From Oppiella nova (lineage: Eukaryota; Arthropoda; Arachnida; Sarcoptiformes; Oppiidae): a stretch of 25,292 nt of DNA. A program made the position numbers and the translations under genes. The notes beneath the pieces were generated by a model that searched no databases, was not told where the DNA came from, and worked only from the letters and a program-made list of their open reading frames with translations. Numbering within the stretch: position 1 is the first letter of the stretch; every line of letters starts with the position of its first letter. The DNA lies in contig CAJPVJ010000441.1 in assembly GCA_905397405.1 (NCBI GenBank), positions 1-25,292 on the forward strand, written 5' to 3'. Positions 10,600 through 22,365 of this stretch are shown one piece after another.

Positions 10600-12825
10600 A
10601 GTGGGTTTGAAATTTATATGTATTTGCAATTAATTAAAATTTTTGAGATTTTAATTAATAAATGCATAAGAATTCAATTCATGTGTTCACTAAAGTAATA
10701 AAAAAAGTAAAATAACTATTTAATCAATACTTAGATTCAAACAAAAAGATTTAGACAACTACACAAATACTCTACTTGTTACAAAGAATACTAAACAAAT
10801 ATAAATTATATTTGAATTTAATAAATTAAATAAAAATGTTATAATGTATTTCAAAGTATACATTAAATGCTTTAGTGAATTAAAAACTAATTGAATTATT
10901 TTCTATTGTTAGAAATAAATAAACAATTAAATTGTTTTATTAAATACACAACAAATTATTTTAAAATAAATTTGGTATAATAACAATCTTTCAATTATAA
11001 TAAACATAAATAATTAAATGTGTATTTTAAAAATGATTAATTTATAATCATTTGCGTTAATCCTCACTTCAATTATTACATAGTTTTAGAGAAATATTTA
11101 ATGAAAACCTGAAACGAAAATTCAAACGCTTTTAATGAATAAAATATTTACAAAAACAAACTATTTTTCACTCTGAAAATCAATAATTGAATTAAAATAA
11201 ATTAAATTTTTATTTTATTATTCATCTTATTTGTTATACAAAGAAATCGTTAAAATGAGCTCACATTCAATAGTTGAACACAAATCACGAATTTCTTTAC
11301 GCATCAAATAATTTATCGGTTTTTAATGAGAAAAATAAAATATTAAAAACTCTTTCATTAAGTCCTTTATAATTATCAAATCCAGAGACAAGATACTGTC
11401 AATCAGTGAAATTAGTTTTTGATTAAACTTTTCTTATCGATACACACACGGAAAGAAATCATATTATGTTTAAAAATAATTAATTCCATTAGCATTATGT
11501 GGCTAATAAATAATAGCATGATAAATTTATACAGTGCATATATGGGGCCCACACAATACTGCCAATATTGAGAATAATGTCTCAAATTTGACTGTTTTTG
11601 TATTGATAGTAATGTGTGGTATATTGTGAAACAGTCTCTCTATTGAAACAGATGTGCAAAGTTTCTCCATTGCCTCCAAGATTTATGGGTTAAGAGTCAT
11701 ATATCAGTAGATATTTAGCGGATCAGTTAAAAGAGTTTGAAAATATAGTATCAATGTATTGAAACAAATTCTTGTTTCACTGAACTTTCATTTCATAGGA
11801 GTTTTAGCAAATTAATTATAAGATAGAAAATAATTATTTGATATTTAATTCCTAAAGTAATATAAATACTAGTAATATATTTATAAACAAATCGATTATT
11901 TTAGAATCATTGTGCCCTTAATTAATTAATTTTTAGACATTAAAATCCCGTTTGACTGATTCACATTCAAGTCAATGATTTTATAAACAGTATTTTCCAT
12001 GTAATTCAAGTCTGGGAATTCAAATACTGTGTTTCAAACATTGAAAACAATTTCAATAAAAGCTCACAAATTTTCAAATTAGAAAATCATATATTAATAT
12101 CTGTGGTCAATAACAGATTAATAGCCAAAATGAATGATTGAACAAAATACTGATTTAATGTGTTTTAATAACTTTTTAACAAATTGAACACAAACTGAAA
12201 TAAAGTGAGAGAGAAAGAGATGACAAAAATAAATAGAAGAACTTTAATCGCTTTCACTTTTGTTTGGCATTAAATATCTTCAAACACAACATTTCGTGAG
12301 ATAAATATGATATGAGATGTCATCAAAAAAACTCATCTCTTTTCGCATTTACTCTTAAATGTTATATAAAGAAGTGTTTTGAAGACCTGTTGCGGAATTG
12401 CATTACATATAACACATAATATAGTGTATATAGTGTAGACATAACAGAATCTGATATAAAGCGCTTAACATTAAGTATTTACTTAAGCCTTATATTCGAC
12501 TTACAAGAAAGCAATTCGTCGAAAGCCATAAAGAAATAGCTAATGGTTTGGCAAAAGTAACACCAAAAGTATGGCTATAAATACACCGAAGGGAATGGAA
12601 TGCTATTCAATACCACTATTAATGATATCAAAACCAGATTAAGAAACATCGAAATAAACAATGAATATAAATAAATATCTTATTTGTGTAAATATATTGG
12701 AAGTCAAGTTACGTGTGTTAAAGAGCTAATAGAGTGTTGTTTTTATAAATCAAACTCCAATTCATAAACGCAAACAAAACCAAATTCTCGTTTACATTAT
12801 TTGACAGACAAATGTATTAATAAAA

Positions 12826-13041
12826 ATGAGAGAAAATCTAATATTAGAATATTTTATTGAAAAATCAATACTAAAACACATTTTATTGAGATTATGGCGA
12901 ATAAGATATGTTTGGAATTCATTTCTTTGGGATCCAAACGATTTGCCATTTGTATTGAGAAACACGTGTAATGTCTCTGAATGGTGTGAAAGATATTTAG
13001 GAGAAAAATCATTTGGAAGGGCTGTACGTCTCAAATGGTAG
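12826..13041 (+). CDS. Candidate small ORF, 71 aa, unknown
   Basis: An ATG at 12826, with an upstream in-frame TGA at 12802-12804, opens 71 codons to TAG. The peptide begins MRENLILEYFIEKS and ends in SFGRAVRLKW. It has five Trp, two Cys and a balanced mix of Glu, Asp, Lys and Arg, unlike the Ser/Leu/Tyr-rich frames elsewhere here. An AATAAA lies about 30 bases after the stop (near 13071). Against it, the opposite strand is also open over the same interval (13172-12792) and the sequence is AT-rich, so chance is a real alternative. It could also be a remnant of an old gene or element. Confidence 0.25.
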   Translation: MRENLILEYFIEKSILKHILLRLWRIRYVWNSFLWDPNDLPFVLRNTCNVSEWCERYLGEKSFGRAVRLKW

Positions 13042-13220
13042 AGCGAATTGAGTGAAAAAAGTTGTGGTAATAATAAAAGTAGAGTAAGTTTATTGAAAAC
13101 ACTTGATGTTAGAAATGAAAAAATAATGTCAAATAATATGGGGGTAATAAAGGTAGTGATTTTCCGCTCCAACTAATACTCATCTAAAGTTAGACTACAT
13201 TACCAGTGCTCGAGCGGTTG

Positions 13221-13280
13221 GTATGGTATGGTACGGTATGGTATGGAATGGTATGGTATGGTATGGTATGGTATGGTTGG
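13221..13280. repeat. Pentanucleotide array GTATG, 12 units
   Basis: Twelve consecutive five-base units, nine exact GTATG and three single-base variants (GTACG, GAATG, GTTGG). A short related block in the other orientation (CCATA repeated) occurs near 365-377. Confidence 0.95.
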
Positions 13281-13493
13281 AAAGGGTGAGTTCGTGCTCA
13301 GCATTTGCTTCTAACTCTTGAGTCGTCGATTGTATGGCTTCTATGGCAACTCAAGTCATAACAGTTGTAATGACAAGACTATCCACTTATACTAATTTGA
13401 TTTTTGTGGTCTCTCTCCTTCTCCCTGTGCTCTCACTCTCACTGTTCATAATTTGCACCCTTTTTTCATACGATTTAATTCGCTTTATCTTAA

Positions 13494-13582
13494 CTCACGA
13501 GTCATAGCGAGTGACGAAAACATCTAAAACATTAAGAAGTATTCAAAACTAAGTCTCTCTCATCATTGAGTCACTCGTGAGT
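13494..13582. repeat. Imperfect inverted repeat around ACTCACGAGT
   Basis: ACTCACGAGT near 13494 is the reverse complement of ACTCGTGAGT near 13573, with additional GAGTGAC/GAGTCAC similarity alongside. The loop is about 60-70 bp. Confidence 0.6.
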
Positions 13583-16500
13583 ATAATGTGATTAAAGGGA
13601 ACAAAGAATTAGCGGTGAAAAGATGTTTTATGTTTGCCTTTGAGAGCCGTCACAGGCTTTGTATAGCATTGTATGGCATAGTGTTGTACAGCAATAGCTC
13701 TGCACTTAATTATAAACAAAGACGACAAGAATGTGAAGAAAGTGTGTGAACTTTGCTTTATTATTCTCGCCATAAGTAGATTCATGTTTTACTCCATTAA
13801 ATTATAATGAGAGCACATCTTTGCCTAACACACAGAGTATGTGTTTGTTTGCATTACAACAGCTATTCAAGAGCTGTATCTTTGATCGAAAAGCAAATCT
13901 TTTGTTAACTCTTATAGTGAAAGCCCACAACACCGTCACTATACTTATACAGGGATTTGAATTTATAATTCGCTTTTATTGTATAAATTATAAGATTGAA
14001 TAATAAATACAGTATTGAAGACAATAGACTCGGCAATAAAGGTTCACAACTAAGCGCAGCATTACTTAAGAGATAAACTTATTAGGAAAGTGATCGTCAG
14101 TTCTGTGATTTGTCGCTCATTCATCACCAAAACTCTTATCAATTGAATGCACACAACATTTAATAGCAATTTCTAAACAAATAAATATTTCTTTGTATAT
14201 ATTCTATCGTAATATACACTACAGTTGTATATTACACAACAAGCAGTTTCAATTTTCACTGCTCTGACCATTTGTGTTGACTATAATATATTCAATTGTC
14301 TCTGAAATTTGTCCACAATATGTGTATACATAATATTATATAACATTTATTCGCCACTACGGCATACATATTGGCTACACCTGCCAGTGCTGTGCGGCTT
14401 GTAATTACTCTAATTTGGATTTTTACAAATGCTTTACTCTTTCATAGCTCCACAGCTTTGGGCAATATTTGAATGAAAGGGTTGTGAGAGTTATTGGTTT
14501 AGAAAGAGATGTACACAATGTTTATGCATTTAATAATAAAATTGAAAGAATTAAACGAGTATTGAGTTAGCAATACATCGATCGTTCGCAGAAAACTTGA
14601 AAAGCGTTTTGTTTTAACGAATCACAAGTTGTGCTAATTTTTTGGTGGAGTCATTCAATTCATGCTTTTTTAAAGTCAATCTAAAGAATAATTATTTTTG
14701 AAGAGTCTTTTGATCCGAAAACTTATGGAAACAGAAAACTATGGGAACGCTAAAAGTTTTAATAGCAGTGAAAAAATTATATATTAGATGTGGTTTTACA
14801 CGCATGGATGAGAGGACATAAATTTGTGAACACATCAACTGATTGCCTCATTGTATGCCTAACACAACCACTGCATCACTAGTTGTGATGTATTGCACAC
14901 AACCAAACACTAACTGTAAGAGTATTGTTGTGAATAAACTTTACCTAAAAATTACTAAAGGATTGGTTGAGAATAAGTGAAGGCATAGTTGGGTATGAAT
15001 TAAGCTATAGAACAGACATTATTGTGCTGTACTGTAGGGTACAATCATTTTTGAAATGAAATGAGTGGATAGGAGTTGAGAATCAAAACAAAGAGACACA
15101 ACGCAAACATTGAAACAAAACAGTTGAGACCAACACTAAGATCATGTATACATTGAGTAAAACTAGAGCCAAATGAATAACTAAATTAATGCACATAAAG
15201 TTTTTAGCCTTTCCTAACAGACAAGTTGTAGCTCTGGTAGTAATTCATAAGTGAGACTCTTATTATGTAACATTAAATTATTGTCTGCTTTTTAAAACCT
15301 ATTTAATGTATGCGACTCTTCATATTCTGTGCACTAATTTGAAAGACTAATAAAGAGATAATATATAAGATTAGAGCAAAACTATATTCTCTAACCATTT
15401 CTTCCTATCATCTCTTTTTACAGTCATTTCTAATTAAATCAAATTTTCATAACTCAACTAAACTTAAGTTTTGTTCTGTTCATCAAATTTACACAAAACG
15501 CTAATTATGTTATGCTTTCTAAGAATTAAATTTATTATTAAGTTTATGTATGAACGCTCATATAATTATAATGAAAATTAAATATATTTTATCAATCTTT
15601 TGAAAAACATGTTTTCATTGAAATGAATGACAGAAAAATATCTTATATGTTATAAATTCATAAATAATTTGACGACTACTTTAAGTAACAGTTTTCTCTC
15701 CCTATTCTATACACTGTTTAGTATTAACTTTAATACACTCATGGATACATTATTTTGTACTGTATACTGTAGCACAATATATATTCTGCATATATTCTAT
15801 AAGTTTTATATAATTTTCTATAAAATATGTAATTCTGAGAAATTAAGTCGAAAGCAGAGCTCATATTAGAGTGAATTGAAGGGCTTCCTTAGCAACTGCT
15901 TTGATGCCACAGAACTGTATAACTCTTGAATGCCTTTTGTATGGCTTTTGGTATACCTTTGACTTTAAAGCGCAAACATAGACCGCAAACATTGCCTCAA
16001 AAAGTTTCTTTTCTAAAATAAAAAACTAATTCATTAAGAGTTAGAGAATCAGAGAATTAGAAAATTTGTTGCAATCATTTATATATTTTTAATATATTGC
16101 ATGAATTAATTTTGATAGCTTTTGCATTGAGTTTATTGAAAAAACAGTGTTTTCTGTTTTAATATTAACTTTGAATGAATAGTAGAGTTGTTGTACTGTT
16201 TTCTTTTGGTGCACTAAAGTTAATGCAAACTCTCATCAAGTGTTGAGCACATACTGTACTATGCATTGAGTAGTGCATCACAACATACAGTACAATACAG
16301 TTGAAGGCAGTGTTAGGCTTTGTGAGCGCTATTTGAAAATTTTCTAATGAGTTTTCTGAAGTATATATTTTGTAACTTTAGTGCACAACTCATCTCACAT
16401 CCATCCCTACGCTATGCTCTATGTTCTCAACCCTTTGCTTCCACTGAATACTGGTTTCTCTTTTGATAAAAATATTCCCTTTTGAGAGAAATCGATAAAA

Positions 16501-17170
16501 AGGGACTCCGATTTGCCTCAAAGCAAATGAATGAGAGAAAGAGCTTTTAACCCGTTTCCTGCTTCGTTTGCTTCGTACGAAAGGGTTAAGGGAACGTTAC
16601 CTTAATATTTAAAGCCTTTTATGACAAGCAAATACTGTTAACTGCATAAGAAGACTATATAACACATCAAGTAATGCCAGCGCATCATATAGTATGCACA
16701 GAGCACTGGTAGGCATTGCCATCACTGGCAGCAAACTTATATCAAACATAAACTGTTGGCTGCATTCTCTACATATATGCTGTACTCTGTGCTCACAAAG
16801 CAATTCAAATTTAAACTTATAAAATACAGCACAAAACTCAATGCATTCAAACCAATGCCCATATATTCACATATTCTGAGCTCTTGTTCTGCAAGAAAGC
16901 GTCTTTAGGGGAGTCCATAGGAAAGGGAGAGTGAACTGACTGTCGGTTCCAATACTAGATCTGTACGAGAGATGAGAGTACGAGTGCCCAAAACGTGTGC
17001 CAATTCTGCATTTCCAACTCATCCTACTCTCTGTCTCTCTGGCAGTCAAGCATTTTTATGTACTCTAATAAGTATTACTCTATTATTAAAAGGAAAGGGT
17101 TGAGGGCTGAGAGCTCAACAGCACAACACAATGCAATGCCTTTATGCCTCATCTTACAAATAATGGCGAA

Positions 17171-17190
17171 TCAATATTATTATTATTATT
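17171..17190. repeat. (TTA)n short microsatellite
   Basis: A short trinucleotide TTA/ATT run of about six units. Confidence 0.7.
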
Positions 17191-17829
17191 AACAGCATAT
17201 TTGAGAGCATCTCTACACTGAAGCCTATCTTATAAATGATTATATATTTTAGTTGAGAAGCAAATTTTGCATTTATTTGTAGAGTTACTTGAGATGTCGG
17301 TTCTGGTCGGGTCTAATGTATAGCTCTTGTTTCAGGGGAGAGTACTTATTATTTAAGTGGAATTCATGTCATATAATTCAGGTGTTCATTATTTTTCAGC
17401 CATAATTACACTTTGGAAGGGAAGACAGTTAGACTCAACAAACATATGAAAGCATAGACACAACTCTCGTATGAAACAAAAAAAGTTTGGTAACAAAGTT
17501 CATACTCAATACACACACAACACAACCATCTGTTGAATGTTTTCTTATTGAGATTACAACTCAAGTGATTCTTAATGTGAACTTATAGTTGATTTTTATC
17601 GCTTTCGCTTTTTATATCATAAGAGATACTCCACTTAAAACTTATATAACAAACTACAATTACCTTATTCGCTCGGTTGCATACAATATATACCTTAAGC
17701 TGTAAAAAGTCAACTCAAGTATTGAATACCTAGTCTTAAAAGATTAATAAAAGCCTTATCAGTGCCTGTTTTGTGGAGAAAAACTCAATTTCGCCATAAA
17801 TACAGGCAATTCAAGAGATATATTGTTTT

Positions 17830-18800
17830 CGGTTAAAACACACTCAAAGATGCTGTCGACTCAGTCCTCTCGACCAATATTACGCTTTGGATCCCATTGT
17901 TCTCAACAGTTTGTCAATGAGTGAGTGTTGGACAGGGAGGCCATGTATGTGTGTCTCTGTCTGTGTGTGTATGAGCCGGTTGTGCGGTATGTCAGTGTGT
18001 GTGCGTTCACTGAATTTTATGCTTATGTGAGACAAACGGCTTTAAAATGCTTTTGTGTTTAAAAAGATTGCATTCGAGAAACTGGTCGGTCGACTGATTT
18101 TGGCAATAAGTGCTGTTTTGTCGACGCTTTATACGCCGTTTCAGTGCTTTCAGTACTTTTCAGTGCTCTGTACAGCACTCATTCTGGTCTCCCTCGCGAC
18201 CCAACACATGATAATCCATTGCCTCTATTCTAGAGTTTCTTTGTGTTTAGAGAAGGGCTTCACTTCACTCCTAGAGAGTAGAGAGTAATAGAGAGGATGA
18301 GGATGAGGTGATTGGAGGGGACTGTGGATCGCATCCATCTGTGCTGTGTATCGTCCGAAGGATGACTGCAATGATCTTTAATATTCTCAATAATAGCACA
18401 ACTCATAGGACTCCACAGAACTCTATGGTCTCATTAAAGATGACTCACAGCTATAGCACAATCTCGAGGCTATATTCGGGGCTATATTTCACTGAAATGC
18501 GAGCAACAAAAGAAGCTCAACATCTCTCTCCCTCTGCTCTCTGCAGCCCTGGATGTGACGGTGCATGCAATCTGACATCTTTCCCGATCTGACATAGGCT
18601 CACCTCCCCCTCGACCTCCCCCTCAAGTGCCACTTTCTCCCACTGTAAGAGTAATCTCACCCGCCTTTGCCTCTATGCCTGTATTGCTGTGAATCATCGC
18701 AAGGGGCCCAACAAGAAAGGCACCAGACGGTGGCCCAGACATTCAATATACCATATATTCACATATATTGGCCCACCATCCACTCTACACTCACTTCTTG
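17830..18800. other. GC-richer block without an assignable gene
   Basis: About 1 kb visibly less AT-rich than its neighbours. It contains the GT-rich tract, a triple TTTCAGT-type repeat near 18139-18170, and a doubled CCTCCCCCTC motif near 18603-18623. Frames of 77 and 94 codons cross it but begin at non-ATG codons and show no domain. It could hold UTR, promoter or exon sequence. Confidence 0.35.
17942..18004. repeat. GT-rich degenerate tract
   Basis: Interspersed TGTGTG blocks with TCTG and ATG interruptions; the most (GT)n-like stretch in the window, at the edge of a more GC-rich block. Confidence 0.7.
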
Positions 18801-18805
18801 CCTCA

Positions 18806-18808
<3 letters not shown>

Positions 18809-18848
<40 letters not shown>
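18809..18848. repeat. (CT)n microsatellite, outer flank of left arm
   Basis: An uninterrupted CT run of about 40 bases, adjoining the 116-bp arm. It can pair with the GA run beyond the right arm, lengthening the potential stem to roughly 138 bp. Confidence 0.95.
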
Positions 18849-18852
<4 letters not shown>

Positions 18853-18964
18853 TTCCGATGCGTTCAAATCTCAAATTTATTATTCCCTGCTATGACTTGA
18901 TTGCCATTCAATGTATGCACACATATATGCACAATAAGAGACCTCAGACCAGGGCTTCACTATT
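18849..18964 (+). repeat. Left arm of a perfect 116-bp inverted repeat
   Basis: Base for base the reverse complement of 23711-23826. It starts CCCTTTCCGATGCGTTC directly after a (CT)n array and ends CAGGGCTTCACTATT. Identity stops abruptly at 18964/18965: this copy continues ACAATAAT and the other, reverse complemented, TGTATGCC. It has no open frame of note. It could be a terminal inverted repeat, a dispersed repeat present in two orientations, or one product of an inverted duplication. Confidence 0.97.
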
Positions 18965-19015
18965 ACAATAATAAAAGGCTGGCATTTAATGCAACATATC
19001 TTTTGCCTAATAACT

Positions 19016-19019
<4 letters not shown>

Positions 19020-19047
<28 letters not shown>
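19020..19047. repeat. (CT)n microsatellite
   Basis: A CT run of 28 bases lying 56 bp inside the left inverted-repeat arm. Confidence 0.95.
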
Positions 19048-19051
<4 letters not shown>

Positions 19052-19707
19052 CATTCTTCACAACCAACGCATAACTGTTACACAAAACACATACAAAGAC
19101 TACGACAACTAAATTTCATTCTCTGTTGATCTCTATTATACACAATATTATATAAAAATACTCTTAAATCACATTTACTTTTATTCGCAATTTTTATATC
19201 AAACAAAGCAAATATCAAATTTCTTTTATTTTTTCAGTTAACAAAAAAATCATTATCCGTTTCAATAAGAAATACGTTTTTGTAAATTAAAAATTAGATT
19301 TTATAAACAATTTATTGCAATCAAAAGAATTTATTGTCTAAAACAATATCATTGTTTTCCGAGCCATAGGTATAGCAATGCAAACAGAGTGATGCATACA
19401 TTTTTAAAACACATGTTATTAAGTTTTAATGCAGTTTTTATTGTATATTTATGTTATAAAACAATATTCTATGAAATCAAAATAGATGTGCAGTGAATGT
19501 CTAGTAATTGTTAATCTAAATTGAAATTTATTTATATTGAAAGCAACGGTTAACAGTCAAAAGTTAGGTCAACATTTGGCTCATTATATTGATGTAAATA
19601 TTGCATAAATATAATGGCATTTTTAACAGGACTTTATATTCGCTTATGGTTTACACCCTATTCTCTGCATTAATAGCATAAAATTGCTAAAATAGCCGCA
19701 CTGGCAA

Positions 19708-19754
19708 TACTGGAACTGCAGTAATAGCACTGTACGTACGTACTATTCCAGTAC
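19708..19754. repeat. Hairpin-forming inverted repeat enclosing a 12-bp palindrome
   Basis: TACTGGAA at about 19709 is matched by TTCCAGTA at about 19746. Between them lies the self-complementary GTACGTACGTAC. Several ACTG-containing blocks crowd the same 60 bp. Confidence 0.7.
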
Positions 19755-21077
19755 ATATTGGCATAGAGAATCTGCAGCCTAGCTTATAATTGAGTTGACG
19801 ATTGGGGCAATTATGGGCAAAACCCCCTTCCAGTGCAGCAAAACAATAGAAGTGCTCTCTTTCTCATATGCTATGCTATTTCATAATATGTTGACTGAAT
19901 TGAGATAAATATTAAATACAAATTATGTGTATTCATACCATCAAATAGTAGTTCACAACGTTTTGTTTGCCATTCAATTCGGTTCAATGCATACAATGGC
20001 TATCGAATAGAAAATCCTATTATTTGTGACAAATCTTTGCGTTCAATGCCTTCCGATGTCTTCAATTTGTGTCTCTCTTTCCTTCACTTCTCTCTCGGCT
20101 ATGATATTGAAGAGAAAAATATTATTTTATATAATAAATATTAAAAGTGATTTGTATTTACACAACACAAACATGTATTGCAATATTGAAAATCTTGAAA
20201 TAACAAACCATTGGAATTATCTCTAGTTATATAACAAAACGAAAAACTTGTTCACTAGTGTATTAGATGATAGCATATAAACATACTGGATATACAAAAC
20301 TGTATTTTAGCTACAATTCCATGAATTATAATTCAATAAAGAATAATAACTTTCAATCATTTCTATCAAAGACGAGGAGAGATATTATCAAAAATAAAGT
20401 TTACTCAACAGTACTATAGCTGCAGATAAATAGTACTGTATAGTTGTATAACTGTTTGGCGAGATTTTATACTTGATATCACAATTATTTTGATTGTAAA
20501 TACAATGTTTTGATTTCCTTTAGCTTTCATTCTTACACTACTTCTTGAGTAAGCAAAGACTTGTCTCTATTGTATACCAAACGCTGCACTACTGTATAGT
20601 ACACTGTACTGTATTAGGTTAACACAAAACTACATAATAGATAATCGAATATATTATAACATATTCTCGATTGTGTCACATGTATAGCACTGTAGCTTAT
20701 ATTACCATTTCTTTATAGATTAACAGCTATTTAGAGCATATAATCACAAGTGGAAAAATCTTTGCAAACTCGTATAAATATATTTGAGTTGATATTCTGT
20801 TTAACATAAATTTTATTATAAATTATTATACATATACCGGTGTTATAAATTTCAATTTATAATTTATAGTGTGTTATGATATTAACTAATATAACTCATG
20901 TGTAAAAGAAATCCAACGCTTAGTATCTCTTTTCCTAACGTTTTGTTTTGATTTTAATAATTATATTAATCTAAAAGAGCAAACAATTAGTGTTGAATTA
21001 ACCTTTGATTTGAATAACTGTGTCTTTAATCACGATTTTCTAAACAAACTTTTACCACAAAAATATACTTTTATTTT

Positions 21078-21263
21078 ATGTTTCACAATGTTTTAAATAT
21101 TAATAGAAAAAATTTACTGTTTTTTATTAGAAATTTAAATCACTTCAGAAAATGTTTATATAAACGTTTGAATGCAAATGAGAGATATAATGATCGCCTC
21201 ATAGATCGTACTCAACATCATTGGGAATCAAATGATAGCATTGTTTTTGATGATACCAATTGA
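21078..21263 (+). CDS. Weak candidate small ORF, 61 aa
   Basis: An ATG-initiated frame starting MFHNVLNINRKN and ending in IVFDDTN. It is rich in Asn, Arg, Asp and His, with a charged C-terminal half, and so is less biased than most frames here. The frame is already open upstream from 21030. It lies inside the AT-rich segment between the two arms of the 116-bp inverted repeat, where it is one of few frames with balanced charge. No splice signals or polyadenylation signal were tied to it. It could be chance. Confidence 0.15.
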   Translation: MFHNVLNINRKNLLFFIRNLNHFRKCLYKRLNANERYNDRLIDRTQHHWESNDSIVFDDTN

Positions 21264-22321
21264 GACCTGTTGCCCATTTGCCATCATATCTCTACCATAT
21301 AATCCATTTTTTGCCTTATATTTCAATTTTAAGTCAACTTTTCTGGTAGTTATGGGTAACACAATTATAGTTCAATTTATTTTCTTAGGATTATATAAAA
21401 TTGAGATAAAGTCGGATATAATACATATAAAGTGAAAGGCAGTAAAACATGCAAAATATCGATCGAGCGAAAGGTGGATATGTTGTGGACATGAGTTAAC
21501 AATAAAGTGAATATAACAGTGACTGCAAGACTGAGTTGCCATCGATGAGAGTGTGAGCACAAAATGAGACAATAAGACTTAGACATAAAGAGAGGGTACA
21601 AATAGAAAATTATATGAAAAGTATGAGCTTTTATGTGTTGCTAAGAAAAGTTAATTAGAAACTCGAGTCACGATCTTCATATACGTTATATGGCTTTTAA
21701 GACATATTCTAAACAACATTTGCAACGAATTAATACTATCGGCAATAATGTTGCAATTGACGACAATAGAGAGTATATTCTGTATATAAAATTAGTTCAA
21801 ACGAAAGTTAAGACTTTTTAATATATCTTTGTATAAGTACTGCACGCTTTAGATATGCGATACTCCCAACCCATGAGCACCAGAATTAGCATAACATCCA
21901 ATTTGCTCATAATGTCGTCTTTTATAATAGCTATGCATTTCTTGAACTTTGTTTCGCACAAATAGAAACTTAGATTTTATTTAAATAATAGTTAAAAATA
22001 ATTATGTAATCCACGAACACTTTTAGCCTAATTATATAAGTGCTAAGAAATACAATATAATAATTCACGCGCTCTGTTATCTCTGTTTTTATAGCCTCGC
22101 CTTTACTTATCTTACTTTTATTCGTCTCATATTCTAATGAAACCAAAATTTTTATTACAAATTTGCATTGCATTCACATTTTAGATTTCATAATTGTTTG
22201 TATAATTTATAAAATATAAGAAAATGTTTAAATTTCTAAACGATGACTAATATTCTGCGGGATCATAACAAACACTAACTTCTGCAAAGTGGCAAAGAAA
22301 CAAAATAATTTAGAAATCTTT

Positions 22322-22322
<1 letters not shown>

Positions 22323-22361
<39 letters not shown>
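22323..22361. repeat. (CT)n microsatellite
   Basis: A pure CT run of 39 bases inside the inverted-repeat-bounded segment. Confidence 0.95.

Positions 22362-22365
<4 letters not shown>

Larger units (their letters stand above)
9720..12825. other. Strongly AT-rich desert
   Basis: About 3 kb, extreme between about 10400 and 12350, with almost no open frame of 60 codons on either strand and no GA/CT array. It contains one 16-bp palindrome. It may be intronic, intergenic or a matrix-attachment-type AT-rich region. Confidence 0.6.
13281..17829. other. AT-rich non-coding DNA
   Basis: No supported exon. Minor features are an ACTCACGAGT inverted repeat, a TTAACCC/GGGTTAA hairpin near 16546-16590 and a TTA run near 17171-17190. 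Confidence 0.55.

Noticed and set aside
13208-13222. CGAGCGGTTGG resembling a tRNA A-box
   Set aside because: No matching B-box, anticodon stem or acceptor stem; the pentamer array follows directly.
16609-16803. HxCxxC-like start of a C2H2 zinc finger on the minus strand
   Set aside because: No His pair follows at the required spacing, and the rest of the frame is unrelated.
18603-18623. G-quadruplex on the minus strand from the doubled CCTCCCCCTC motif
   Set aside because: Only two runs of three or more G are present, so a stable three-tetrad quadruplex is unlikely.
18055-18971. Overlapping plus-strand frames in the GC-richer block
   Set aside because: Non-ATG starts or CT-array translations, with no recognisable domain. 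The block is kept only as a compositional feature.
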